Assembly (NCBI RefSeq): GCF_002938425.1
Contig: NZ_POQU01000006.1
Location: 1-64,000, forward strand
Length of the DNA: 64,000 bases
From: Blastococcus atacamensis
GTDB taxonomy: Bacteria > Actinomycetota > Actinomycetes > Mycobacteriales > Geodermatophilaceae
Direction of reading: 5' to 3'
Shown: one piece after another, positions 16,760-24,417 of the stretch
How positions within the stretch are numbered: the stretch's first letter is position 1
Layout: every line of letters starts with the position of its first letter
Position numbers and translations under genes: made by a program
Notes under the pieces: model-generated
Seen by the model: only the letters and a program-made list of their open reading frames with translations
The model's database searches: none
What the model was told of the DNA's origin: nothing

Positions 16760-17698
16760 TCACACGTCGAGGACGAGGCGGTCGACGGCCGCGGTGGAGA
16801 CGCAGGTGACGATGCGGGAACCGGCTGCCTGCTCCGCGCCGGTCAGGATCGAGTCACGGTGCTCGACGGCACCCTCGAGCACACCGACGACGCAGGCGCC
16901 GCAGATGCCGGCGCCACAGGAGACCGGCACGTCGACCCCGGCCTGGTGCAGAGCCGTCAGGAGCGGCATCCCTGCCTCGACGCGGACCCGCTCTCCGCGC
17001 CGGCTGAGCACCAGCTCGAAGGGACGGGCTGCACCCGACACCCCGACGGGAGCGTCGAACCGCTGCCGGTTCAGCGCTACGTGCTCGGGAGCGGCGTCGG
17101 CCACGGCGTCGACGAAGGAGCTGCTGCCCGCCGCGTAGACGGCCGTCCCCGGTGCTGCGTCCGCCAGGGCCGCGAGGGCGTCGTCGGCGGTGTCCACGGT
17201 CCGTGCGCCCGCCCCCAGGGCGGCGACCTCCTCCTGGAGCACCCGGTGACGCGCGGAGCGGTCGACGTGCACGAGCGCCCACGGATGGATCCGGGCGGCA
17301 GAGACCCACCGGGCCATCGGTAGCAGCGGCGCGATGCCGGAGCCGGAGCCGAGGAAGAGGTAGCGGGCGCCCCCGCCGAGGGCGAAGAGGTGGCGCGGTC
17401 CCCGTACCCGCAGCCGGTCCCCGGGGCGCAGCTCGTCGTGGACGTGGGCGGACGCGTCCCCGGGCGCCGAGCGGGCGACCAGCAACCGCCACGACCGGGC
17501 GTCGGCCGGATCCCCGGCGAGCGAGTAGGGCCGTGCGATGCCGGTCGGCAGGACGACGTCCACGTGTGCGCCCGGTGCCCAGCGGGGGAGGGGTGCGTCG
17601 TCCGCCGGCCCGAGGACGACCTCGACGATGCGGTCGGCGACCGGGCCGACGGCGAGGACCGTGACGTCCCGGCCGCGGTCGACCGGCGGGGAACTCAC
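16760..17698 (-). CDS. Phthalate-dioxygenase-reductase-like flavin/2Fe-2S oxidoreductase
   Basis: 312 residues in the order of class IA reductases (PDR, VanB). An FMN domain with the flavin motif RPYSLAG is followed by a nicotinamide domain (YLFLGSGSGIAPLLPMARW) and a C-terminal plant-type 2Fe-2S domain with cysteine pattern CGAGICGAC plus a distal Cys in IVTCVS. It passes electrons from NAD(P)H to an oxygenase. GTG 17698 overlaps the FAH-family stop as GTGA and sets the start; the frame continues open upstream inside that gene. It is the last gene of Module C. No Rieske oxygenase is present in the window, so its partner is unknown. Confidence 0.85.
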   Translation of the reverse strand: MSSPPVDRGRDVTVLAVGPVADRIVEVVLGPADDAPLPRWAPGAHVDVVLPTGIARPYSLAGDPADARSWRLLVARSAPGDASAHVHDELRPGDRLRVRGPRHLFALGGGARYLFLGSGSGIAPLLPMARWVSAARIHPWALVHVDRSARHRVLQEEVAALGAGARTVDTADDALAALADAAPGTAVYAAGSSSFVDAVADAAPEHVALNRQRFDAPVGVSGAARPFELVLSRRGERVRVEAGMPLLTALHQAGVDVPVSCGAGICGACVVGVLEGAVEHRDSILTGAEQAAGSRIVTCVSTAAVDRLVLDV

Positions 17699-18681
17699 CC
17701 CTCCTCGGCCACGCAGCGGTTGCGCTGGGCGCCCAGCCCCTCGATCGCGGCCTCCATGACGTCGCCCGGCTGCAGCCACCGCTTCCAGTGGCCGCCGTTG
17801 CCGGCCGGGCTGCCGGTGAGGAGCAGATCGCCGGGCAGCAGGACGGCGGCCGCGGACACGGAAGCGATCAGGCTCGGGACGTCGAACAGCATGTTGGCCG
17901 GGACGTCGTCCTGCTTGCGCTCGCCGTCGAGGTCGAAGGTGATCCGCAGGTGCCGGTGATCGGGCACCTGGTCGGCCGGTACGAAGAACGGCCCGGTCGG
18001 CAGGAAGGTGGGGCGGCTCTTGGCCCGCAGCCAGTCCCCGCCGAGCGCCTTGTGCTGCGGAGGGAACTGCAGATCGCGGGCGCTGACGTCGTTGCAGACG
18101 GTGAACCCGGCGACGTGCTCCATCGCCCGGCCCCGCGACACCTTGTGGGTCCGACGGCCGATGACCACGGCCAGCTCGGCCTCCCAGTCGACCCTCTCCG
18201 CCTCCCGGGGGAGCACGACGTCGTCGTCCGGCCCGCAGATCGCGCTGGGCAGGGAGACGAAGACGAACGGGCTGCCGGTGCGGGCGGTCTCGTCCATGAC
18301 GGACTCCGCGTGCCGGCGCAGCTCCTCCTCCGTCCGCGGGTCGTCAGCAGCCTTCGAGGACACGATGATCTCAGCCACGTGCGAGCGGTAGTTGGCGCCG
18401 GCCTGGAACACCTGCCGTGGCTCGACGGGCGCGAGCACGGCCAGGTCGGCGATCGGCACCCCGTCGGCCGCGCCGAGCTGGCCCACCAGAGCGCGCAGGC
18501 GCGGGGCGACGGCCGGCCACTCGTCGAGCAGCGCCTGGTAGGTAGCCGGGCCCGTGACCAGGCCGTCGTCCTGCAGCCGGAGAACCCGGTTCCCGACGAC
18601 GAGGCCGGTGAACGGGCCCGCCCCGTCGTCGAACCGGCCCAGTGCGTATCCGTCGACGGATCGCGTCATGCTGGTGCTCAT
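17695..18681 (-). CDS. Fumarylacetoacetate-hydrolase-family protein (copy 1)
   Basis: 328 residues. The C-terminal FAH fold has metal-site motifs VDWEAELAVVIGRRTHKV, FTVCNDVSARDLQ and LLTGSPAGNGGHWKRWLQPGD. Members hydrolyse C-C bonds, hydrate or decarboxylate 2-oxo acids from aromatic ring cleavage. It is the more divergent of the three FAH proteins here; it is longer in the FPPQHKALGGDWLRAKS loop, typical of acylpyruvase/2-hydroxyhepta-2,4-diene-dioate-type enzymes. ATG 18681 overlaps the enolase-like stop (ATGA). It probably acts on the meta-cleavage product of Module A or on a later 2-oxo acid. Confidence 0.87.
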   Translation of the reverse strand: MSTSMTRSVDGYALGRFDDGAGPFTGLVVGNRVLRLQDDGLVTGPATYQALLDEWPAVAPRLRALVGQLGAADGVPIADLAVLAPVEPRQVFQAGANYRSHVAEIIVSSKAADDPRTEEELRRHAESVMDETARTGSPFVFVSLPSAICGPDDDVVLPREAERVDWEAELAVVIGRRTHKVSRGRAMEHVAGFTVCNDVSARDLQFPPQHKALGGDWLRAKSRPTFLPTGPFFVPADQVPDHRHLRITFDLDGERKQDDVPANMLFDVPSLIASVSAAAVLLPGDLLLTGSPAGNGGHWKRWLQPGDVMEAAIEGLGAQRNRCVAEEG

Positions 18682-19973
18682 CTCTGTGCGTGGGGGAGGG
18701 CGGCCCGGCCCGCGTACTCGGCGCGGTCGCCGAGCTCGCTCTCCAGGCGGAGCAGGCGGTTCCACTTGGCGGTGCGCTCGGAGCGGGCGGTCGACCCGAC
18801 CTTGATCTGCCCGGTACGCCAGCCGACGGCGAGGTCGGCCAGCCAGTCGTCCTCGGTCTCACCGGACCGGGCCGACAGCACCGTGGCGTACCCGGCGGCG
18901 TGCGCGGTGCGGACGACGGAGCGGGCGGTGTCCAGCGTGCCGATCTGGTTGGGCTTCACCAGCACCGCGTTCGCGACGTTCTCGTCGATGCCGCGCTGGA
19001 GGCGCTCGGGGTTGGTCACGAACAGGTCGTCGCCCAGCAGTTGCCGTCCGGCCAGCCGCTGGGTGGCGGTGCGCCAGCCCGCCCAGTCGTCCTCGGCGAG
19101 GGCGTCCTCGAGCGACACGATGGGGTAGGCGGCGCACCAGGCGGCCAGCTCCTCCACCAGCTCGTCGGCGGTGAGCTCGCGGTCCTCGGCCGCGAGCACG
19201 TAGCGGCCGTCGTCCCGCACGAACTGGGTGGCGGCGACGTCGATCGCGATCCCCACGTCGTCGCCGGGCCGCAGTCCGGCCCGCTCGATCCCGGCCACGA
19301 GCACGTCGAGCGCCGACCGGTTGGTCGGCAGCAGCGGCCCGAGGCCACCCTCGTCGGCGACCAGGGCGACCGGCAGGCCGCGCGAGACCAGCTCCTCGGC
19401 GGTACCGGCCCGCACCCGGGACGCCCACTCGATCGCGTCGGCGAACGAGCCGGCTCCGATCGGCACGGCCAGGAAATCCTGCACGTCGATCGACCGGCCG
19501 GAGTGGGCGCCGCCGGAGATGCTGTTGACCATCGGCAGCGGCAGCAGGGGAGCGGCGCCCTCGTCGGCCACCGCCTCGTGCAGCGGCAGGCCGCGGGCGG
19601 CGGCGCCGGCCACCGCGGTCGCGACGGAGACGGCGAGCGCCGCGTTGGCGCCCAGCCGTCCGAGATCGGCCGTGCCGTCGAGGTCGCGCAGCGTGCGGTC
19701 GAGCGCCGCCTGGTCCGTGCCGTCCAGCCCGCGGACGGCGTCGGCGATCTCGCCGGTCACGTTGGCCACCGCCCGGCGGACCCCCTGGCCGCCGTAGCGG
19801 GCGTCCCCGTCGCGCAGCTCCCGGGCCTCGTGCGTGCCGGTTGAGGCACCGGACGGGACGGTCGCCCTGCCTGTGGCGCCGCCGTCCAGGCGCACCTCGC
19901 AGCCGACCGTGGGCTTGCCGCGGGAGTCCAGGGCCTCCCAGGCGAGCAGGCCGGTGATGGTGGTGTCGCTCAT
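18678..19973 (-). CDS. Divergent enolase homologue with active-site His replaced by Ala
   Basis: 431 residues, full enolase length. Conserved: PSGASTG loop, SGGAHSGRSIDVQDF (His of loop 2), catalytic Glu in VADEGG, Mg ligands Asp (IAIDVAAT), Glu (SLEDAL) and Asp (LLGDDLF), base Lys in VLVKPNQIG, and Lys in GQIKVGS. The SHRSGE motif, whose His contacts substrate in true enolases, reads SARSGE: Ala368, codon GCC at 18872-18870. It sits between a kinase and an FAH hydrolase with ATGA overlaps on both sides, which is not the context of a glycolytic eno gene. It probably performs an enolase-type elimination on a phosphorylated or carboxylated catabolic intermediate; 2-phosphoglycerate remains possible. 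Confidence 0.85.
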   Translation of the reverse strand: MSDTTITGLLAWEALDSRGKPTVGCEVRLDGGATGRATVPSGASTGTHEARELRDGDARYGGQGVRRAVANVTGEIADAVRGLDGTDQAALDRTLRDLDGTADLGRLGANAALAVSVATAVAGAAARGLPLHEAVADEGAAPLLPLPMVNSISGGAHSGRSIDVQDFLAVPIGAGSFADAIEWASRVRAGTAEELVSRGLPVALVADEGGLGPLLPTNRSALDVLVAGIERAGLRPGDDVGIAIDVAATQFVRDDGRYVLAAEDRELTADELVEELAAWCAAYPIVSLEDALAEDDWAGWRTATQRLAGRQLLGDDLFVTNPERLQRGIDENVANAVLVKPNQIGTLDTARSVVRTAHAAGYATVLSARSGETEDDWLADLAVGWRTGQIKVGSTARSERTAKWNRLLRLESELGDRAEYAGRAALPHAQR

Positions 19974-20962
19974 GCGAGCAGCTCCCAGGCGTCGGTGATG
20001 GTTGCGGGCGGATCGAGGAGCAGTCGGCGGGCGAGGTCGCGCACGCGCGGGCGCTCGTCGGCGGTGAGGTAGTCGGCCGGGCTCTTGCCGTCGACGCGGG
20101 CCAGCAGGAGGCAGCCCGTCTGGCGCACGAGCTGTGCGGGATCGATGGGGACCGCGCCGTCCAGCGACTCGGTGAAGGCGGTCAGGAAGGCCTGCCCGGC
20201 CACGGCGTAGTCGGCCGCCGAGGGCGGGCGGTGCACCGTCTTGAGCAGCAGGTGGCCGATCGTCCAGGCCGGGTCGAACGTGGGGTCGCCGACGTGCGCG
20301 ACCTCCCAGTCGATGACCCACAGCCCCTCGCCGTCCGGATCGACCAGGACGTTCTTGGGGGTGTAGTCCCCGTGCACGAGGCAGACCCGGGAGGCCGCCA
20401 TGACGTCGACCGTTTGCCCGATTGCCTCGGCGAGGTCGGGGTGCCGGGCGGCGACCGTGCGGTGGAACGGGTCGACGCGGAGTTGGCCGAAGGCCGTGAC
20501 GTCGTCGAACTCCCGGAACACGTCGTCGGAACCGGCGGTGGCCCCCTGGTACGCGCCCAGCACCGTGCCGAGGCGTGCGGCGACGGCCGGGGCGGCCGTG
20601 CCCTCGAGCAGCTGCTGCTTCCACGGCACCCAGCCGTCAGGCGCCCGCTCGATGACCAGGTAGCCGTCGGCGAGGTCGAACACCTCGGGCGCGGAGCCGG
20701 GCGCGATGCGGCCGGCCAGCCGCAGGGCCCGGCCCTCGGTGTCCAGGCGCGCCGGGTCGGCCAGCCACTCCTCGGCGACCCGGAGCCGGCTCAGCGCCTG
20801 CTTGACGACCGCGTCGAGGCCGGGCGCCCGCACCGCGACGACGTCATTGGAGACCCCACCGGCCAGCGGGTGGATCTCCACGCCGGCCGGCGAAGTGGTC
20901 AGTCCCCGCGCGACCAGGTGGGCGGTCAGCGCGGCGGTGTCGTAGGTCGCGGCCGCGGTCAC
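19970..20962 (-). CDS. APH-fold small-molecule kinase
   Basis: 330 residues of the phosphotransferase/aminoglycoside phosphotransferase family (PF01636). Brenner-type catalytic motif HGDYTPKNVLV and the metal-binding DWE motif in VIDWEVAHVGDPTFD; an N-terminal VVKQAL supplies the ATP-binding lysine. The family phosphorylates hydroxyls of drugs, choline, methylthioribose or homoserine. GTG 20962 overlaps the dehydrogenase stop (GTGA), and its own stop overlaps the enolase-like start (ATGA), so kinase and lyase are made together. Phosphorylation of a 2-hydroxyacid for the following enolase-like enzyme is the simplest reading; antibiotic resistance is unlikely here. Confidence 0.8.
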   Translation of the reverse strand: MTAAATYDTAALTAHLVARGLTTSPAGVEIHPLAGGVSNDVVAVRAPGLDAVVKQALSRLRVAEEWLADPARLDTEGRALRLAGRIAPGSAPEVFDLADGYLVIERAPDGWVPWKQQLLEGTAAPAVAARLGTVLGAYQGATAGSDDVFREFDDVTAFGQLRVDPFHRTVAARHPDLAEAIGQTVDVMAASRVCLVHGDYTPKNVLVDPDGEGLWVIDWEVAHVGDPTFDPAWTIGHLLLKTVHRPPSAADYAVAGQAFLTAFTESLDGAVPIDPAQLVRQTGCLLLARVDGKSPADYLTADERPRVRDLARRLLLDPPATITDAWELLA

Positions 20963-21960
20963 CGGGGCTCCAGCCCGCCGCGGAGGGCCGGGCTGCTGAG
21001 CACCTGCGGGTTGACCACGGTGGCGGGAACCCGCCCCTGCAGCACGTCCACGACGTTCGTGGCCGCCTTGGTGGCGAGCTCGGCCAGGGAGCCGTCGGAG
21101 GAGAAGGCCGTGTGCGGGGTCAGGACGACGTCGTCGCGCGTGCGCAGGGGATGGTCGGCCGGCAGTGGCTCCGGGTCGGTCACGTCGAGCGCCGCCCCGG
21201 CGATCTCGCCGGCGTCAAGGGCGGCGAGCAGTGCCTCGTTGTCGATGAGCGGACCGCGTGCGGTGTTGACCAGCCACGCGGTGGGCTTCATGAGCCGCAG
21301 CTGCTCGGCGCCGATCAGGTGGTGGGTGGCCGGGGTGAGCGGGACGTGCAGCGAGACGGCGTCCGCCTCGGCGAGGACGTCGTCCAGCGAGCTCACGACA
21401 CGGACCCCGGGCACGGGGCGCCCCGACAGGTCGTACGCGATGACCTCCAGACCCAGCGCCTGGGCGCGGGCGGCCAGTGCCGAGCCGATCACGCCGAGAC
21501 CGACCAGGCCCAGGACCTTGCCGCGCAGCCGCGTCCCGGCACCGGGCACGTCCCGGCCCCAGCCACCACGCACGATGTCGCGGTTCAGGGGCAGCAACCG
21601 ACGGGCGAGGGCGAGGATCCCCAACAGGGCCGAGTCGGCCACCTCGTCGACGCAGTAGACCGGCACGTTGCTCACGACCATGCCGAGTTCGGTGGCGCGG
21701 GCGACGTCGATGTTGTCGACGCCGACGCCGTACCGGGCCACGGTGCGACAGCGGGGTGCGGCGTCGAGGATCTCAGCGGAAATCTTCGCGAAGCAGGTGA
21801 GGATCGCGTCGGCGTCGGCCGCGAGGCGCGCCAGCTCCGCCGGGTCGCCACTGGGGGCAAGCACCAGGTCGGCGCCCGCTGCGGCCAGCACGTCGCGTTC
21901 CACGTCGGTGGTCGGCCATGCGACATCGGTGACCAGCACACGCATGCGGACGTCGGACAT
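20959..21960 (-). CDS. D-isomer-specific 2-hydroxyacid dehydrogenase
   Basis: 333-residue NAD(P)-dependent enzyme of the SerA/hydroxypyruvate reductase family. Substrate motif YGVGVDNIDV, Rossmann motif LGLVGLGVIGSALAARAQ, catalytic Arg in NTARGPLID, Glu in DPEPLP and His in LTPHTAF. No ACT domain. It interconverts a 2-oxo acid and a D-2-hydroxyacid. ATG 21960 has a strong AGGAGG site, which I prefer to an in-frame ATG 60 bases upstream that would lie in the regulatory region. It is the first gene of Module C, divergent from a LysR gene. Confidence 0.88.
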   Translation of the reverse strand: MSDVRMRVLVTDVAWPTTDVERDVLAAAGADLVLAPSGDPAELARLAADADAILTCFAKISAEILDAAPRCRTVARYGVGVDNIDVARATELGMVVSNVPVYCVDEVADSALLGILALARRLLPLNRDIVRGGWGRDVPGAGTRLRGKVLGLVGLGVIGSALAARAQALGLEVIAYDLSGRPVPGVRVVSSLDDVLAEADAVSLHVPLTPATHHLIGAEQLRLMKPTAWLVNTARGPLIDNEALLAALDAGEIAGAALDVTDPEPLPADHPLRTRDDVVLTPHTAFSSDGSLAELATKAATNVVDVLQGRVPATVVNPQVLSSPALRGGLEPR

Positions 21961-22009
21961 CGCACCTCCTCGTCGAGTGCACCCGACGCTAGGGAGGACC
22001 TCCGTCGTC

Positions 22010-22041
22010 CGGAAATGCACAGCATGGTTGGCTGCGATCCA
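22010..22041. promoter_or_regulatory. Spaced element between Module C and its LysR gene
   Basis: CGGAAATGC-N16-CGATCCA, identical in both blocks and spacing to 16710-16741. It contains the inverted repeat ATGC-ACA-GCAT (22015-22025). Its position in the divergent promoter region next to a LysR gene makes it the likely binding site of that regulator. Confidence 0.65.
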
Positions 22042-22081
22042 CCGTCGTGATGGCCGTCACGACCGCTACCGAGGAGAGCCC

Positions 22082-23038
22082 GTGAAGCTGGGGCAGGTGG
22101 ATCTGAATCTGCTGGTGGTGCTCGACGCACTCCTGCGGGAGAAGAACGTGACGCGGGCGGCGGAGAGCCTGTACCTGTCCCAACCGGCGACGAGCACCGC
22201 TCTGGCTCGGCTGCGCCGGGTGCTGGGCGACGAGTTGCTCTACAAGAACGGTCGGTACCTGGAGCTCACCCCGCGCGCCGAATCGCTCATCGAGCCGGTA
22301 CGGGAGGTGCTGACGACCATCGAGCAGACGATCGTCCGGCCGCCCACGTTCGACCCCACGGCCGACACCCGCCGGTTCTCCGTCGTCGGCAGCGACTACG
22401 TGGGCGTGACGCTGGTGCGGCCGCTCATCGCCCGCCTCGGCGGCCTCGCCACGGGGCTCCGTGTCGACGCTACCCCGGTCAGCGGGCGGTACATCGACGC
22501 CCTGCAGCGGGACGAGATCGACCTGGCGATCCTGCCCGACCGCATCGTCGACGAGCGCTCGCTGCCGGACTGCTCCCGGATCCCCGTCATCGAGGACCGG
22601 TTCGTCGGCGCGGTCTGGACGGAGCATCCGACGGCGGGGGACCGGCTGACCGCGGAGCTGCTGGCCGGCTCGCCCTACCTCGAGTACCTGATCGAGGGCC
22701 GGCGGTCGATCGTGGAGGAGGAGCTCGACGCGGCGGACTGCCCCCGGCGCGTGGCCGCCACCGCCGGCGGCTTCGTCCCCATGCCGTTCATGCTCGCCGG
22801 CACCGACCTGGTCGCCGTGCTGCCGGAGCGGCTGGCTCGCCGGGTGGCCGCAGCGGCCGACATCCGGCTCCTGGAGCCGGAGATGGAGCTCCAGCCCTTG
22901 CGGCAGTCGGCGTTCTGGCACTCTCGCCGCGACCGCGACCCGGGACACGTCTGGCTCCGCGAGCAACTGGTCACCGTCGCCGAGTCGGAGTCCGGGTACC
23001 CGGTCCCGACGGGAGCGCCGCCGCCCGTGCAGCCGTGA
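22082..23038 (+). CDS. LysR-family transcriptional regulator of Modules A/C
   Basis: 318 residues. HTH: VDLNLLVVLDALLREKNVTRAAESLYLSQPATSTALARLRRVLGDELLYK; then a type 2 periplasmic-binding effector domain and the terminal FWHSRRDRDPGHVWLREQL block. GTG 22082 follows a GAGGAG site. It is divergent from the 2-hydroxyacid dehydrogenase operon. Because the shared spaced element lies before both that operon and Module A, it probably activates both in response to a pathway compound. It converges on livK across a strong hairpin. Confidence 0.92.
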   Translation: MKLGQVDLNLLVVLDALLREKNVTRAAESLYLSQPATSTALARLRRVLGDELLYKNGRYLELTPRAESLIEPVREVLTTIEQTIVRPPTFDPTADTRRFSVVGSDYVGVTLVRPLIARLGGLATGLRVDATPVSGRYIDALQRDEIDLAILPDRIVDERSLPDCSRIPVIEDRFVGAVWTEHPTAGDRLTAELLAGSPYLEYLIEGRRSIVEEELDAADCPRRVAATAGGFVPMPFMLAGTDLVAVLPERLARRVAAAADIRLLEPEMELQPLRQSAFWHSRRDRDPGHVWLREQLVTVAESESGYPVPTGAPPPVQP

Positions 23039-23041
23039 GGG

Positions 23042-23082
23042 CGGCGCCCACCCACCCGGTGTCGCCGGGTGGGTGGGCGCCG
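23042..23082. terminator. Bidirectional terminator hairpin
   Basis: An 18-base-pair perfect stem (left arm begins CGGCGCCCACCCACCCGG) with a 5-base loop TGTCG sits between converging LysR and livK genes, 3 bases after the LysR stop and 5 bases before the livK stop. Being symmetrical, it can end both transcripts. Confidence 0.85.
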
Positions 23083-23087
23083 GTGGC

Positions 23088-24320
23088 TCAGCCCTGCGCG
23101 AGGTCGTCCGCGTCGACGACGTCGCCGGCGTCCTGCCAGCTCGTCCCATCGAACTGCAGGACCCGGTACTGGTGCACCAGGCGGCTGCCGGGGCCTGCAG
23201 ACAGCTGCATGTCGGGCAGGATCGCGGGGTTGTCGATGCCGTCGATCGAGTCCCACGCCTCGGTGAAGGCGTCGCCGCCCTCACCGCCGGAGTCCTCGAG
23301 CGCAGCGACGATGGCTGCGGCGGCCCCGTATCCCTCGATGGCGAGGTAGGAGTCGGCGTTCGCCTCGTCGCCGTACTCGGCGATGTCCTCCTTGAAGGCC
23401 TGCACGCCCTCGTCGTCGGCCCACCTCGGGTCGGCCGGGTCCTTGAAGTACTGCGCCGTGAAGGCGTCCGTCGCGTTCTCCGGGCCGGCTGGGCCGACGG
23501 ACGTCGCGAGGTCCGACGCGGCGCTGTACAGGTAGGTGGTCGGCTGGTAACCGATGTTGGCCATCGTGCGCAGGGTGGCCGGCTGGGCCGGGCCGACGAC
23601 GGCGAGGAACAGCGTGTCCACGCCGGCGGCCCGCAGCTCGTTGAGCTGGCTGGTCAGGTCGACCACGCCCGGGGGAACGGTCAGCACCTTGTCCGGCGTG
23701 AGCCCGGCCGCCGCCATGCCGTCCACCTGGCTGGTGGTGAGGTCGTTGGCGATGCCGAGCACGCCGACCGACGCATCCGGCTGCTCGTCCTGGATGTGCT
23801 GCGCGACGACCTGCCCCTCCCAGCTGCCGTCCGGGAACCAGCCGCGCGTGTACGGCGTGGCGTCGGTGTCGGACAGGGCCGCCTGGGTGCCGAAGGCGAC
23901 GTGCGCCACCTTCTGCCCGTTCAGGTAGGGCGCCGTGGCCGAGGAGATGCCGCCGAACGTGAGGACGATGCCGGCATCTTCCTGGTCGACGAGCTGCCGG
24001 GCGTTCTCCGCCTGCCGCGCCGGGTCGTAGGCGTCGTCGAGGACCTGGTAGTCGATCTCCCGGCCCCCGACGCCGCCCTCGGCGTTGATCCGCTCGAAGT
24101 AGGCGGCGGCACCGTCGGCGACCGCTGCGGCTCCGGACAGCGGCCCGCTGAGCGGGAAGCTCATCCCGACGACGATCGGCTCGTCGGAGCCGGTGTTCGA
24201 GCCGGCTCCGGATCCGGACGACTCATCGGCGCGGCCACTGCAGGCGGCGGTCAGCAGCAGGCTGCCGGCGGCCAGCGCGACGACCACGCGTCGCGGGATC
24301 GGGCCAGGGGCAACGGACAT
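23088..24320 (-). CDS. Branched-chain-type ABC importer, substrate-binding lipoprotein (LivK-like)
   Basis: 410 residues. Signal peptide with lipobox LLLTAAC, a serine/glycine linker, then a periplasmic-binding type I domain beginning EPIVVGMSFPLSGPLSGAAAVADGAAAYFERIN. Such HAAT-family receptors bind amino acids, amides or aromatic acids. In this island, beside ring-cleavage genes and a LysR gene, an aromatic or related acid is the likely ligand. It is the last gene of a complete five-gene importer and lies 97 bases from the permease, a gap that may allow its higher expression. Confidence 0.88.
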   Translation of the reverse strand: MSVAPGPIPRRVVVALAAGSLLLTAACSGRADESSGSGAGSNTGSDEPIVVGMSFPLSGPLSGAAAVADGAAAYFERINAEGGVGGREIDYQVLDDAYDPARQAENARQLVDQEDAGIVLTFGGISSATAPYLNGQKVAHVAFGTQAALSDTDATPYTRGWFPDGSWEGQVVAQHIQDEQPDASVGVLGIANDLTTSQVDGMAAAGLTPDKVLTVPPGVVDLTSQLNELRAAGVDTLFLAVVGPAQPATLRTMANIGYQPTTYLYSAASDLATSVGPAGPENATDAFTAQYFKDPADPRWADDEGVQAFKEDIAEYGDEANADSYLAIEGYGAAAAIVAALEDSGGEGGDAFTEAWDSIDGIDNPAILPDMQLSAGPGSRLVHQYRVLQFDGTSWQDAGDVVDADDLAQG

Positions 24321-24417
24321 GGGGGACCTCGCTCTCCACTGCGACGGCGCAGTGCGGGACGGGAGGGGACGGCGGTCGCCGGCCCCCGGCGGAACGGGGT
24401 GGTGCAGTCCTCGGTGG

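Noticed and set aside
19970-20962. Antibiotic-resistance aminoglycoside phosphotransferase
   Set aside because: The fold matches, but its 4-base overlaps with a dehydrogenase and an enolase-like gene place it in metabolism.
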